The notes beneath the pieces were generated by a model, which searched no databases, had not been told where the DNA came from, and saw nothing but the letters and a program-made list of their open reading frames with translations. Shown piece by piece: positions 35,720-44,200 of a stretch of DNA of 64,000 nucleotides. Source of the DNA: Streptomyces rishiriensis (GTDB lineage Bacteria > Actinomycetota > Actinomycetes > Streptomycetales > Streptomycetaceae); assembly GCF_003112535.1 (NCBI RefSeq), contig NZ_BEWA01000013.1, forward strand, positions 1 to 64,000. The letters run 5' to 3'. A program made the translations under genes and the position numbers. Position 1 is the first letter of the stretch. Every line of letters begins with the position of its first letter.

Positions 35720-36033
35720 GCCTCGCGAATGGTCGCCGGAACTCGGCCGCGGTCATTGACCTCGAAACCGTTCTCCTTCGCCCACGCGCGGATCTGAGCG
35801 GTGTCCTGGCTGCCGCCGGAAGCGGCGCGCGCCTTTCCGCGCCCGCCGGAAGCACGTCCGCCGGTACGACGGCCGCCCTTCACGTAGGGCTCGAGAAGTC
35901 CACGCAGCTTGTCGGCATTGGTGGTCGTGAGATCGATCTCGTAGGTCTTGCCGTCCAGCGCGAACGTCACGGTCTCGTCCGCCTCGCCGCCGTCGAGGTC
36001 GTCGACAAGAAGGACCTGAACCTTCTGTGCCAC
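35698..36033 (-). CDS. lsr2: Nucleoid-associated protein Lsr2
   Basis: An H-NS-like silencer of AT-rich and horizontally acquired DNA, 111 aa. The N-terminal oligomerisation part is AQKVQVLLVDDLDGGEADETVTFALDG and the C-terminal DNA-binding part ends with the minor-groove RGR loop in NDRGRVPATIREAYEKANG. A basic Gly/Arg linker joins them. GTG 36033 has AAGGAAA just upstream; the ATG at 36048 would overlap that site. Streptomyces usually also has the paralogue lsrL, not present here. Confidence 0.96.
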   Translation of the reverse strand: MAQKVQVLLVDDLDGGEADETVTFALDGKTYEIDLTTTNADKLRGLLEPYVKGGRRTGGRASGGRGKARAASGGSQDTAQIRAWAKENGFEVNDRGRVPATIREAYEKANG

Positions 36034-36106
36034 CGGATTTCCTTTCATCGAAAACGTGAGGGCCGGGGGTCCGCGGCGTCCGCCGTTTAGCCGCACCCTG
36101 TTATAT

Positions 36107-36118
36107 GCAGTACTGCAG
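36107..36118. promoter_or_regulatory. 12-bp palindrome in the lsr2 promoter
   Basis: TGCAGTACTGCA is perfectly self-complementary and abuts an AT-rich TATATAAC-like sequence on the minus strand that could be the lsr2 -10. It lies about 75 bp upstream of the start codon. A repressor site is inferred. The remainder of 36034-36258 has no gene. Confidence 0.45.
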
Positions 36119-36258
36119 TACGTCGGAAAGCAAACCGCTTTTGCTGGGAAAACACAAACCCCTGGCAGAGACCCGCAGCCCGTCCCTCGCCCGGAAACGT
36201 GCGCGTTTCGGACATAGGGACCCGAGCAAGGCGGGTCGGCCGGAATGGGCGGCGGCGA

Positions 36259-36807
36259 TCACAGATGCAGAAGCATCCGGCTGTTGCCCAAGGTGTTCGG
36301 TTTCACTCGTTCGAGTCCGAGGAACTCCGCGACGCCCTCGTCATAGGAACGCAGCAGCTCCGCGTAGACATCGGTGTCGACCGGCGTCTCACCGATCTCC
36401 ACGAAGCCGTGCTTGCCGAAGAAGTCCACTTCGAAGGTCAGACAGAAAACACGGCGAACGCCGAGCCAGCGTGCGGTGTGGAGCAACTTCTCCAACAACT
36501 GGTGGCCCACGCCGGCCCCCTTGAGCCCGGGCTTCACCGCGAGAGTGCGCACTTCGGCCAGGTCTTCCCACATGACGTGCAGGGCGCCGCAGCCGACCAC
36601 CTCGGCGTTGTCGTCGCGTTCGGCGACCCAGAACTCCTGGATGTCCTCGTAAAGAGTCACCGTTGCTTTGTCGAGCAGGATGCCGCCGCGGACGTAGGCG
36701 TCAAGGAGACGGCGCACGGCGGCGACATCGCCGGTCCGGGCCCGCCGGACGGTGATGGCTTTAGCGCTGACTTCGAGGTTCTCGGCCGAGCGACTCTCTG
36801 CTGACAT
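36259..36807 (-). CDS. argA: N-acetylglutamate synthase-type GNAT (ArgA of actinobacteria)
   Basis: A 182-aa GNAT acetyltransferase that closely follows the M. tuberculosis Rv2747 sequence as I remember it: TVRRARTGDVAAVRRLLDAY, LYEDIQEFWVAE, VGCGALHVMWEDLAEVRTLAV, the acetyl-CoA loop GLKGAGVGHQLLEKLL, and the C-terminal VKPNTLGNSRMLL. It should acetylate glutamate (or glutamine) to start arginine synthesis. ATG 36807 follows TAGCGT (36814-36819) by 6 nt, a leaderless start; that -10 overlaps the last codons of the upstream blaI-type gene. No other arg gene is near. Confidence 0.85.
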   Translation of the reverse strand: MSAESRSAENLEVSAKAITVRRARTGDVAAVRRLLDAYVRGGILLDKATVTLYEDIQEFWVAERDDNAEVVGCGALHVMWEDLAEVRTLAVKPGLKGAGVGHQLLEKLLHTARWLGVRRVFCLTFEVDFFGKHGFVEIGETPVDTDVYAELLRSYDEGVAEFLGLERVKPNTLGNSRMLLHL

Positions 36808-36816
36808 GTGCGGACG

Positions 36817-37323
36817 CTATCGCCCGCCGCCCTCCGATGCCGAGGCGGGGTTCTCCCCGGCACCGCCGGCAGTCCCCCCACTCCCCGAGCTCTCGGCAGT
36901 CGCGGGTTCGGCGGGTGCGGGTTCGGGTTCGGGTTCGGGTGTGGGTGCGGGTTCGGCGGATTCCGGACCTTGGACGATGCGTACGGCGTCACGCAGCGCA
37001 CCGCGCTGTTCGTCGCTCATCATCCCGAAGAAGGCGACGAGAGCGGCGGCGGGGTTGTCGCTCTGGGACCAGGCGTCGTTCATCAGGGCGGCGGCGTAGG
37101 CGGCACGGGTGGAGACCGCCTCATATCGATAGGCCCGGCCTTCCGCTTCGCGGCGCACCCAGCCCTTCTGATGGAGATTGTCCAAAACGGTCATCACCGT
37201 GGTGTAGGCGATGGACCGTTCCTGCTGAAGGTCTTCCAGGACTTCTCGAACGGTCACCGGACGGTTCCACTTCCACACCCGCGTCATGACCGCGTCTTCG
37301 AGTTCTCCCAATGGGCGAGGCAC
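36817..37323 (-). CDS. BlaI/MecI-family repressor
   Basis: A 168-aa winged-helix repressor. The DNA-binding part is LGELEDAVMTRVWKWNRPVTVREVLEDL through IAYTTVMTVLDNLHQKGWVRREAEGRAYRYE; a dimerisation helix follows (AALVAFFGMMSDEQRGALRDAV). The last 50 residues are a Pro/Glu/Ala/Ser tail with PEPEPEPAPAEP encoded by GGGTTC-type repeats. Actinobacterial members often govern peptidase or respiration genes; no BlaR-like sensor lies beside it. GTG 37323 follows a TATTGT hexamer by 8 nt. Confidence 0.88.
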   Translation of the reverse strand: MPRPLGELEDAVMTRVWKWNRPVTVREVLEDLQQERSIAYTTVMTVLDNLHQKGWVRREAEGRAYRYEAVSTRAAYAAALMNDAWSQSDNPAAALVAFFGMMSDEQRGALRDAVRIVQGPESAEPAPTPEPEPEPAPAEPATAESSGSGGTAGGAGENPASASEGGGR

Positions 37324-37397
37324 AGCTCAGAACAATAGTGGGAGATCTCGCCAATCGCGTGCCGGACGGGCACCTTCATCATCAAACGGGAACAAAA

Positions 37398-37431
37398 AGG
37401 GCGTGCGACTCCGAAAGGAGACGCACGCCCT
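37398..37431 (-). terminator. Intrinsic terminator with GAAA-type loop
   Basis: A 15-bp stem with one mismatch (37398-37412 with 37417-37431) closes on a 4-nt loop. On the minus strand it is followed by a run of five T, so it terminates the small membrane protein gene at 37459. Confidence 0.9.
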
Positions 37432-37458
37432 GCGGGGTCGTGGCGGCGTGGCGGGTCG

Positions 37459-37638
37459 TCAGGCGTCCGGGCCGACGGAGGCCTGGCGGGCGCTCTCCGC
37501 GTGCGCGAGCGCGGCGTCGACGGCCGCGTCCTCCTTGGCCTTGTTGGCCCCGCCCTGGGTCTTCACGATCACCCTGATCAGGCCGACGAAGAACACGGCC
37601 ATGACGACGGGAGGCACGAGCGCGGAGACATAGTCCAT
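37459..37638 (-). CDS. Small single-span membrane protein
   Basis: A 59-aa protein: MDYVSALVPPVVMAVFFVGLIRVIVKTQGG is one membrane helix close to the N-terminus, followed by a short charged Ala-rich helix (NKAKEDAAVDAALAHAESAR). Function unknown. ATG 37638 follows TACTCT (37645-37650) by 6 nt with no ribosome site, a leaderless start, and a strong terminator lies directly downstream, so it is a self-contained transcription unit. Confidence 0.85.
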   Translation of the reverse strand: MDYVSALVPPVVMAVFFVGLIRVIVKTQGGANKAKEDAAVDAALAHAESARQASVGPDA

Positions 37639-37690
37639 GGATCCAGAGTAGCCAGCCGGAAACCGGATCCCGGGGCGGGGTGCGGCCGGG

Positions 37691-38467
37691 TCAGCCGACG
37701 GCCAGCCGCCGGTGCTGCGGGTCGGCGGGCGGAGGGGTCGGCCTGCGCCGCGGGAAGACCTCGCCGGGCGTGGGGACGGGCCGCCGGGCCGGCTCGGGGG
37801 CGGGCTTGACGGGGACGGGCCCCGGACCCGGAGCGGGCGCGGCCGGCTTCTCGGCGGGTTCCTTCCGCGGCGCGGGACCCGGCTTCTTCCCCGACTCCTC
37901 GGTCCCCGACTCCTGGGCTCCAGACTCCCCGGCTCCCGGCGCCTCGGCCGCGAGGGCCGGGACGAGGCTCCTGCGGTGCGCGCTGGAGAGGCCCCCGGGA
38001 AGGGCCTGGAGCCGCGTACGGGACGCGGGGACGGTGGGCACGGCCGGCGCGGCCCGGCGTGCCGCACGGCCCGCCAGACGGGCGCGTACGTCCTGCTCGG
38101 CGAGCGCCTGGCAGCGGTCCAGGAGGGCGGCGGCCGTCGGGTTGCCGCGCAGGGCGCGCAGTGCGGCGAGATCGTCCGGTACGGGCCGGTAGCCGCCGGC
38201 CAGCGCCTCCTCCAGGAGAGTGAGGTAGCCGGCGACGGTGCCGGGGAGGGCTGCGCGGTACCGGCCGAGGTCGGCCACCAGGAAGGCCCGCAGCCGGGCG
38301 GCCTCGCCCACCGCCTCGTCGAGCGACTCGGCGAGGCGGTGGCAGTCCTGGACGTCCTCGGCGGAGACGGGGCCGGGGTGGAGGGCGATGGCGAGGGCGC
38401 GGCGGAGCACACGCAGCTCCTCCGCGCCGAACGCCAGGCCGCCGCGGGATCCATAGGGCGTGGGCAT
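37691..38467 (-). CDS. Hypothetical protein with helical core and Pro-rich tail
   Basis: A 258-aa protein I do not recognise. The first 130 residues are Ala/Leu-rich helices (ELRVLRRALAIALHPGPVSAEDVQDCHRLAESLDEAVGEAARL); the rest is Pro/Ala/Glu/Arg-rich and probably disordered. ATG 38467 follows TATCGT (38474-38479) by 6 nt, a leaderless start that excludes the longer frame upstream. The 182-bp gap to coaX contains no gene. Confidence 0.72.
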   Translation of the reverse strand: MPTPYGSRGGLAFGAEELRVLRRALAIALHPGPVSAEDVQDCHRLAESLDEAVGEAARLRAFLVADLGRYRAALPGTVAGYLTLLEEALAGGYRPVPDDLAALRALRGNPTAAALLDRCQALAEQDVRARLAGRAARRAAPAVPTVPASRTRLQALPGGLSSAHRRSLVPALAAEAPGAGESGAQESGTEESGKKPGPAPRKEPAEKPAAPAPGPGPVPVKPAPEPARRPVPTPGEVFPRRRPTPPPADPQHRRLAVG

Positions 38468-38649
38468 GCGGCGACGATACGCGCTAATCAGACAAATTCG
38501 ACATAGGGGTTGAACGCGGCGCGCCCGGATCCGCCCTGGTGGCCCACCGCTCACCCCCCGATGGCCCACCGCCGGCTCGCCCCGCGCGGGGTCCGGACCA
38601 CGCCGTGCCCCGTCCGCGAGGCCGCGCCCCGCGCGGGAGGCGCCGAGGC

Positions 38650-39447
38650 TCACATGCGCGAGACGTTGCGTTCGTACACCAGGCGCAGGCCGATCAGCGT
38701 CAGCCACGGCTCGTGCTCGTCGATCACCGAGGACTCGCCGAGCACCATCGGCGCGAGCCCGCCCGTCGCGATCACCGTGACCTCGTCCGGGTCGTCGGCC
38801 AGCTCGCGGGCCATCCGGGTCACCACGCCGTCGACCTGGCCCGCGAACCCGTAGACGATCCCGGACTGCATGGCCTCGACCGTGTTCTTGCCGATCACGC
38901 TCCGGGGCCGGGCGACCTCGATCTTGCGCAGTTGTGCGGCCTTGACGCCGAGGGCCTCCACGGAGATCTCGATGCCGGGGGAGATGACGCCGCCGACGTA
39001 CTCCCCGCGCGCGCTGACCGCGTCGAACGTGGTGGCCGTGCCGAAGTCGACGACGATCGCCGGGCCGCCGTAGAGCTCGTTCGCCGCGACGGCGTTGATG
39101 ATGCGGTCGGCGCCGACTTCCTTGGGGTTGTCGAACAGGATCGGCACGCCCGTCTTCACGCCCGGTTCGACGAGCACGGCGGGCACGTCGCCGTAGTACC
39201 GGCGCGTCACCTCGCGCAGTTCGTGCAGCACGGAGGGCACGGTCGCGCAGATCGCGATCCCGTCGATGCCGTCGCCCAGCTCGTCCCCGAGGAGCGGGTG
39301 CATGCCCATCAGGCCCTGGAGCAGCACGGCGAGTTCGTCCGCGGTGCGGCGGGGGTCGGTCGAGATGCGCCAGTGCTCGACGATGTCCTCACCGTCGAAC
39401 AGACCGAGCACGGTGTGCGTGTTGCCCACGTCGATCGTCAGCAGCAT
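38650..39447 (-). CDS. coaX: Type III pantothenate kinase
   Basis: Phosphorylates pantothenate, the first step of CoA synthesis; 265 aa. The ASKHA phosphate loops are LLTIDVGNTHTVLGLFDG (residues 2-19) and VVDFGTATTFDAV; GADRIINAVAA and IGVISPGIEIS-like YVGGVISPGIEIS are also typical. Type III enzymes are not inhibited by CoA. It closes the operon that starts with the DUF2520 gene, 16 nt after nadC. Confidence 0.95.
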   Translation of the reverse strand: MLLTIDVGNTHTVLGLFDGEDIVEHWRISTDPRRTADELAVLLQGLMGMHPLLGDELGDGIDGIAICATVPSVLHELREVTRRYYGDVPAVLVEPGVKTGVPILFDNPKEVGADRIINAVAANELYGGPAIVVDFGTATTFDAVSARGEYVGGVISPGIEISVEALGVKAAQLRKIEVARPRSVIGKNTVEAMQSGIVYGFAGQVDGVVTRMARELADDPDEVTVIATGGLAPMVLGESSVIDEHEPWLTLIGLRLVYERNVSRM

Positions 39448-39463
39448 GGCCGGTTCCCGTTCC

Positions 39464-40474
39464 CTACTCAGCCGCTCGCAGATCCAGACCGATGTCCAGG
39501 ATCGGCGAGGAGTGCGTCAGTGCGCCGACCGCGAGGAAGTCCACGCCGGTGTCGGCGTACGCCTTGGCGTTGTCCAGGGTCAGCCGGCCCGACGCCTCCA
39601 GCAGGGCCCGCCCGCCGACGATGGCCACGGCCTCCTCGCACTCACCGGGGGTGAAGTTGTCCAGGAGGATCAGATCGGCCCCGGCGTCGATCACCTCGCG
39701 CAGCTGGTGCAGGGTGTCGACCTCGACCTCGATCGGCACGTCCGGGAAGGCCTCCCGGACGGCCTCGAAGGCCTGCGCGACGCCGCCCGCGGCGACCACG
39801 TGGTTGTCCTTGACCAGGGCCGCGTCGGACAGCGACATCCGGTGGTTGACGCCTCCGCCGCAGCGGACGGCGAACTTCTCCAGCGAGCGCAGGCCCGGCG
39901 TCGTCTTGCGGGTGTCGCGCACGCGCGCCCGGGTGCCCTCCAGGACGTCCGCCCACGCGCGCGTGGCGGTGGCGATGCCGGACAGCCGGCACAGCAGGTT
40001 GAGCGCGCTGCGCTCGGCGGTGAGGAGGTCACGCGTGCGCGTGGTGACCGACAGCAGCGGCTGTCCGGCCTCCACGCGGTCGCCGTCCTCGACATGCCGC
40101 TCGACCTCGAACTCGTCCGTGCAGACGACCGAGACGACCGCCTCGGCGATCCTGAGGCCCGCGACCACGCCCGCCTCGCGCGCGGTGAAGTCGGCGGTGG
40201 CGACCGCCTCCTCGGGGATGGTCGCGACGGTCGTCACGTCGACGCCGTGGGCCAGGTCCTCCCCGATCGCGACGTTCGCGATGTCCTCGACCTCGACCGG
40301 GTCGAGCCCGGCGTCGGCCAGGAGCTGGGCGAGCGCGGGATCGAGCCCGCACTCCGCGTATTCGGCGTATTCCTCGTCGGTGCGTTCGGCGTCTGCGTCG
40401 GCGCCGCAGGCACAGCCGTCGCCGCAGCCGCCGCTCCGGGCGAGGGGAAGGTCGGGGGTGCTCACGTCTGTCAC
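39464..40474 (-). CDS. nadC: Nicotinate-nucleotide pyrophosphorylase
   Basis: Joins quinolinate and PRPP to nicotinate mononucleotide with loss of CO2, in de novo NAD synthesis. The core has VRDTRKTTPGLRSLEKFAVRCGGGVNHR, ALVKDNHV and LLEASGRLTLDNAKAYADTGVDFLAVGALTHS. It carries an extra N-terminal segment with C17, C21, C23 and C42 (SGGCGDGCACGAD), which is not part of the usual fold. GTG 40474 overlaps the nadB stop as GTGA (40471-40474). An in-frame GTG at 40465 has better spacing from AGGAG and is a real alternative. Confidence 0.93.
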   Translation of the reverse strand: MTDVSTPDLPLARSGGCGDGCACGADADAERTDEEYAEYAECGLDPALAQLLADAGLDPVEVEDIANVAIGEDLAHGVDVTTVATIPEEAVATADFTAREAGVVAGLRIAEAVVSVVCTDEFEVERHVEDGDRVEAGQPLLSVTTRTRDLLTAERSALNLLCRLSGIATATRAWADVLEGTRARVRDTRKTTPGLRSLEKFAVRCGGGVNHRMSLSDAALVKDNHVVAAGGVAQAFEAVREAFPDVPIEVEVDTLHQLREVIDAGADLILLDNFTPGECEEAVAIVGGRALLEASGRLTLDNAKAYADTGVDFLAVGALTHSSPILDIGLDLRAAE

Positions 40475-42186
40475 TGCTCCTGGTGGTGCTGCCGGGTAGG
40501 GGGGAAGTCTGCGGTATCGGTGGTGTGTACGGCGAGCGTGCGGTCCGGATTCAGTCGTACGACGATGTGACGGCGCCAGTTCGCGTCGTCGCGGTCGGCG
40601 TGGTCCTCGCGCCAGTGGCAGCCCCGGGTCTCCTCGCGCTGCCGGGCGGCGGCGACCAGGACGCGCGCGACGCACAGGAGGTTGGTGGCCTCCCAGGTGT
40701 CGACGCCGGGCTCGGCCGTCTTGCCGTTCTCCTCGAGGGCGTCGCGGGCCTCCGAGTGCAGTCGCTGGAGCTGGTCGGCGGCCTTCTCCAGGGACCCGGC
40801 GGAGCGCAGGACCCCCGCGCCGTCGGTCATCACCCGTTGGATGGCGAACCGGGCCTCGGCGGCGAGCAGCGGATGCGCGGGCCGCTCGGGGTGCGCGACG
40901 GGCGCGGGCACCCGCGCGTGGAATGCGTCGCCCGCACGGCTCGCGACGATGTCGGTCACGATGCGCTCGGCGTAGACGAGGCCCTCCAGGAGGGAGTTCG
41001 ACGCGAGCCGGTTCGCGCCGTGCACACCGGTGCAGGCGACCTCTCCACACGCGTAGAGCCCCGGCACGGTCGTCCGGCCGCGGGAGTCGGTGCGCACGCC
41101 TCCGGACGCGTAGTGGGCGGCCGGGGCGACCGGGACGGGCTCGGTCACCGGGTCGATGCCGTGGGCACGGCAGGCGGCGAGGATCGTCGGGAAGCGGTGC
41201 TCCCACATGGTGGCGCCGAAGTGCCGGGCGTCGAGGAACATGTGCTCGACGTCCTGCTCCTGCATGCGCCGCATGATGCCCTTGGCGACGATGTCCCGGG
41301 GCGCGAGTTCGGCGAGTTCGTGCTGTCCGACCATGAAGCGCACGCCGTCCGCGTCGACCAGGTGGGCGCCTTCGCCGCGCACGGCCTCGGAGACGAGGGG
41401 CTGCTGGCCCTCCGCGTCCGCGCCGAGGAACAGCACGGTCGGGTGGAACTGGACGAACTCCAGGTCGGAGACCTCGGCTCCCGCGCGCAGGGCGAGCGCC
41501 ACGCCGTCGCCGGTGGACACGGACGGGTTGGTGGTGGCGGAGAACACCTGGCCCATGCCGCCGGTCGCGAGGACGACCGCGGGGGCGTGCACGGCCCCCA
41601 CGCCGTCGTGCTGGCCCTCGCCCATGACGTGCAGGGTCACGCCGGCGGTACGGCCGTCGGCGTCCGTGAGGAGGTCCAGGACGAGGGCGTTCTCGATCGT
41701 GCGCATGCCCCGCGCGCGGACCGCCTCGACGAGCGCCCGGGAGATCTCCGCGCCGGTCGCGTCGCCGCCCGCGTGCGCGATACGACGACGGTGGTGACCG
41801 CCCTCGCGGGTGAGCTCCAGGCCGCCTTCCTCGGACTCGTCGAAATGCGCGCCGGTCGCGATCAGCCGGCGCACCGCGTCGGGGCCCTCGGTGACCAGGA
41901 TGCGCACGGCGTCCTCGTCGCACAGGCCCGCGCCGGCCACCAGCGTGTCGTCCAGGTGCTGTTCGGGCGTGTCGCCCTCGCCCAGGGCCGCGGCTATGCC
42001 GCCCTGCGCCCAGCGCGTGGAGCCGTCGTCGAGACGGGCCTTGGTGACGACGACCGTCGTCAGGCCGGCGGCCTCGCAGCGCAGGGCCGCGGTCAGACCG
42101 GCCACGCCGGAGCCGACGACCACGACGTCCGCGGCGATGCTCCATCCGGGCGCGGGCGCGTGCAGTCGTATGCCTGTGCTGGTCAC
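40471..42186 (-). CDS. nadB: L-aspartate oxidase
   Basis: FAD enzyme of 571 aa oxidising aspartate to iminoaspartate, the first step of de novo NAD synthesis. The dinucleotide motif is VVVVGSGVAGLTAALRCEAAG near residues 20-40; SRGGI-like TRWAQGGIAAALGEGDTPEQH and the FAD loop GLYACGEVACTGVHGANRLASNSLLEGLVYAERI are diagnostic. nadA is not in this window. GTG 42186 overlaps the panC stop as GTGA (42183-42186). Confidence 0.95.
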   Translation of the reverse strand: MTSTGIRLHAPAPGWSIAADVVVVGSGVAGLTAALRCEAAGLTTVVVTKARLDDGSTRWAQGGIAAALGEGDTPEQHLDDTLVAGAGLCDEDAVRILVTEGPDAVRRLIATGAHFDESEEGGLELTREGGHHRRRIAHAGGDATGAEISRALVEAVRARGMRTIENALVLDLLTDADGRTAGVTLHVMGEGQHDGVGAVHAPAVVLATGGMGQVFSATTNPSVSTGDGVALALRAGAEVSDLEFVQFHPTVLFLGADAEGQQPLVSEAVRGEGAHLVDADGVRFMVGQHELAELAPRDIVAKGIMRRMQEQDVEHMFLDARHFGATMWEHRFPTILAACRAHGIDPVTEPVPVAPAAHYASGGVRTDSRGRTTVPGLYACGEVACTGVHGANRLASNSLLEGLVYAERIVTDIVASRAGDAFHARVPAPVAHPERPAHPLLAAEARFAIQRVMTDGAGVLRSAGSLEKAADQLQRLHSEARDALEENGKTAEPGVDTWEATNLLCVARVLVAAARQREETRGCHWREDHADRDDANWRRHIVVRLNPDRTLAVHTTDTADFPPTRQHHQEQ

Positions 42187-43175
42187 GAGGCGGCTCCGAA
42201 GGTGAGGGGGAGGTTGTCGATCAGCCGGGTCGTGCCGACCCGGGCGGCGACGGCGAGGACGGCCTCGCCGGTGAAGCCGTCCTCGATCTCGGTGAAGTCG
42301 GACGGGTCGACGAGCGCGAGGTAGTCCAGCTCCAGCGGCGGGACGAGGCGGGCCGCCTCGTCGAGGACCGTGCGGGCGGCCGCGCGGACGCCCGCGGGGT
42401 CGCCGGGAGCGGCCTTGGCGACGGCGTGCGCGTCGGCGGCCGCGCGGGACTCGCCGAGAGCGCTGAGCGCCTCGGCGCGCGCGTGGCTGGCGGGCACCTC
42501 ACGCGCGCGGGCCCGCAGCGCCTCCTGCGCGGCGTGCCGGTCGCGGCCGGCGAACAGCGCTTGGGAGAGGGCGAGCGCGGTGCGCCGCTCCTCGGCGGAC
42601 AGGTAGCGGTTGCGGCTCGACAGAGCCAGCCCGTCCTCCTCGCGCACGGTCGGCACGGCGACGATCTGCACGCCGAAGTTCAGATCCCGCACCATGCGGC
42701 GGATGAGGGCGAGCTGCTGGGCGTCCTTCTGCCCGAACAGGGCCGTGTCGGGCCGGGTGAGGTGCAGCAGCTTCGCGACGACGGTGAGCATGCCGTCGAA
42801 GTGCCCCGGGCGGGAGCTTCCTTCCAGGCGCTCGCCCATCGGGCCAGCGGTGACGCGGACCTGGGGCTCCCCGCCGGGGTAGACCTGGTCCACGGAGGGG
42901 GCGAACACGATGTCCGCGCCGGCCTGCTCGGCGATCTTGAGATCGGCGTCGAGGGTGCGCGGGTAGCGGTCGAGGTCCTCGCCCTGGCCGAACTGCAACG
43001 GGTTGACGAAGACCGTGACGACGACCTCGCCGTCCGGCCCGGCGAGGTCACGGGCGGTGCGCACGAGGGTGGCGTGCCCCTCGTGCAGGGCGCCCATCGT
43101 CATCACGACGGCCCGGCGGCCGCCACGCGTGCGTGCGTGCAGTTCGTCGGCGGTGCGCAGCAGGGCGGTGGTCAT
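42183..43175 (-). CDS. panC: Pantothenate synthetase
   Basis: Condenses pantoate with beta-alanine using ATP; 330 aa. The HIGH-like motif is MTMGALHEGHATLV, and FVNPLQFGQGEDLDRYPRT, KDAQQLALIRRMVRDLN and the KMSKS-like LALSSRNRYLS are conserved. ATG 43175 overlaps the DUF2520 stop as ATGA (43172-43175). Neither panB, panD nor panE is in this window. Confidence 0.96.
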   Translation of the reverse strand: MTTALLRTADELHARTRGGRRAVVMTMGALHEGHATLVRTARDLAGPDGEVVVTVFVNPLQFGQGEDLDRYPRTLDADLKIAEQAGADIVFAPSVDQVYPGGEPQVRVTAGPMGERLEGSSRPGHFDGMLTVVAKLLHLTRPDTALFGQKDAQQLALIRRMVRDLNFGVQIVAVPTVREEDGLALSSRNRYLSAEERRTALALSQALFAGRDRHAAQEALRARAREVPASHARAEALSALGESRAAADAHAVAKAAPGDPAGVRAAARTVLDEAARLVPPLELDYLALVDPSDFTEIEDGFTGEAVLAVAARVGTTRLIDNLPLTFGAAS

Positions 43176-44200
43176 CCCGCGTCTCCTTCGGTGCCGTCCG
43201 TGCCATCGGTGGCGTCCGTGCCACCGGTGGCGTCCGTGCCACCGGTGGCGTCTGTACCGTCCGCGCCGGGAGCGCCCGGAGCACGGGGGACGCGGTGGGC
43301 TTCGTCGGCGAGCACCCCCAGGAGGTCCTCGGCCAGTTCGGGCTTGAGCAGTCCGTGGGCGAGCGCGCGGTCGGCGGTCGCGCGCGCCATCGCCAGATAG
43401 CCCGCGACGGCCTGCGGGGCGTGCTCGCGCAGTTCCGCGACATGCGCGGCGACCGTGCCGGCGTCCCCGCGCGCGACGGGGCCGGTGAGCGCCCCGTCGC
43501 CGGAGCGCAGGGCGTTGTCCAGAGCGGCGCCGAGGAGCGGGCCGAGCATCCGGTCGGGGGCCTCGACGCCGGCCACGCGCAGCAGCTCCATGGACTGGGC
43601 GACCAGCGTGACCAGGTGGTTGGCGCCCAGGGCGAGGGCGGCGTGGTAGAGCGGGCGGCTCTCCTCGGCGATCCACTCCGGCTCGCCGCCCATCTCGATC
43701 ACGAGCGCCTCGGCGGCCAGCCGCAGTTCCTCGGGCGCGGTGACGCCGAAGGAGCAGCCGGCCAGCCGCTGGACGTCCACGGGGGTCCCCGTGAAGGTCA
43801 TCGCCGGATGCAGGGCCAGCGGCAGCGCGCCAGCGCGCAGGGCGGGGTCGAGGACCTTCGCGCCGTAGCGCCCGGAGGTGTGCGCGAGGAGCTGGCCCGG
43901 CCGTACCGCCCCGGTGTCGGCGAGGCCCTCCACGAGCCCGGGCAGCGCGTCGTCGGGGACGGTGAGCAGCACCAGGTCCGCCCGCTGGAGGACTTCGGCG
44001 GGCGGCACCAGGGGCACGTCGGGCAGCAGGACCGCGGCTCGTCGCCTGGAGGCGTCGGAGACGCCCGAGACGGCGACCGGCCGGTGCCCGGCGAGTTGGA
44101 GCGACGCGGCCAGGGCTGGCCCGACCCGGCCGGCGCCGACGACGCCGACGGCGAGCCGCGCGGGGCGGTCCCTGGGGTCTGGCTGTTGGGGTGTACTCAC
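43172..44200 (-). CDS. Rossmann-fold DUF2520 oxidoreductase-like protein
   Basis: A 342-aa protein. The N-terminal nucleotide-binding motif is VGVVGAGRVGPALAASLQLAGH; the C-terminal DUF2520 half includes LALHPAMTFTG, GEPEWIAEESRPLYHAALALGANHLVTLVAQS and ALTGPVARGDAGTVAAH, a plan resembling ketopantoate/6-phosphogluconate dehydrogenases. It heads the pantothenate/NAD/CoA operon, and its homologue also lies beside panC in mycobacteria (Rv3603c, from memory). Its reaction is not established to my knowledge. The last 30 residues are GTDATG repeats. GTG 44200 has GGAAGG about 10 nt upstream. Confidence 0.85.
   Translation of the reverse strand: MSTPQQPDPRDRPARLAVGVVGAGRVGPALAASLQLAGHRPVAVSGVSDASRRRAAVLLPDVPLVPPAEVLQRADLVLLTVPDDALPGLVEGLADTGAVRPGQLLAHTSGRYGAKVLDPALRAGALPLALHPAMTFTGTPVDVQRLAGCSFGVTAPEELRLAAEALVIEMGGEPEWIAEESRPLYHAALALGANHLVTLVAQSMELLRVAGVEAPDRMLGPLLGAALDNALRSGDGALTGPVARGDAGTVAAHVAELREHAPQAVAGYLAMARATADRALAHGLLKPELAEDLLGVLADEAHRVPRAPGAPGADGTDATGGTDATGGTDATDGTDGTEGDAG
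43189..43262 (-). repeat. 18-bp repeats encoding a Gly-Thr-Asp-Ala tail
   Basis: Three to four copies of a CGTCCGTGCCACCGGTGG-type unit encode the end of the DUF2520 protein, just before the panC start. Confidence 0.8.

Noticed and set aside
36900..36960. Telomere-like GGGTTC repeats
   Set aside because: They encode the PEPEPEP tail of the BlaI-type protein and lie inside the coding frame.
37639..38649. Secondary-metabolite or mobile element genes among the small hypotheticals
   Set aside because: No biosynthetic, transposase or integrase motifs are present; the genes are ordinary Streptomyces hypotheticals.
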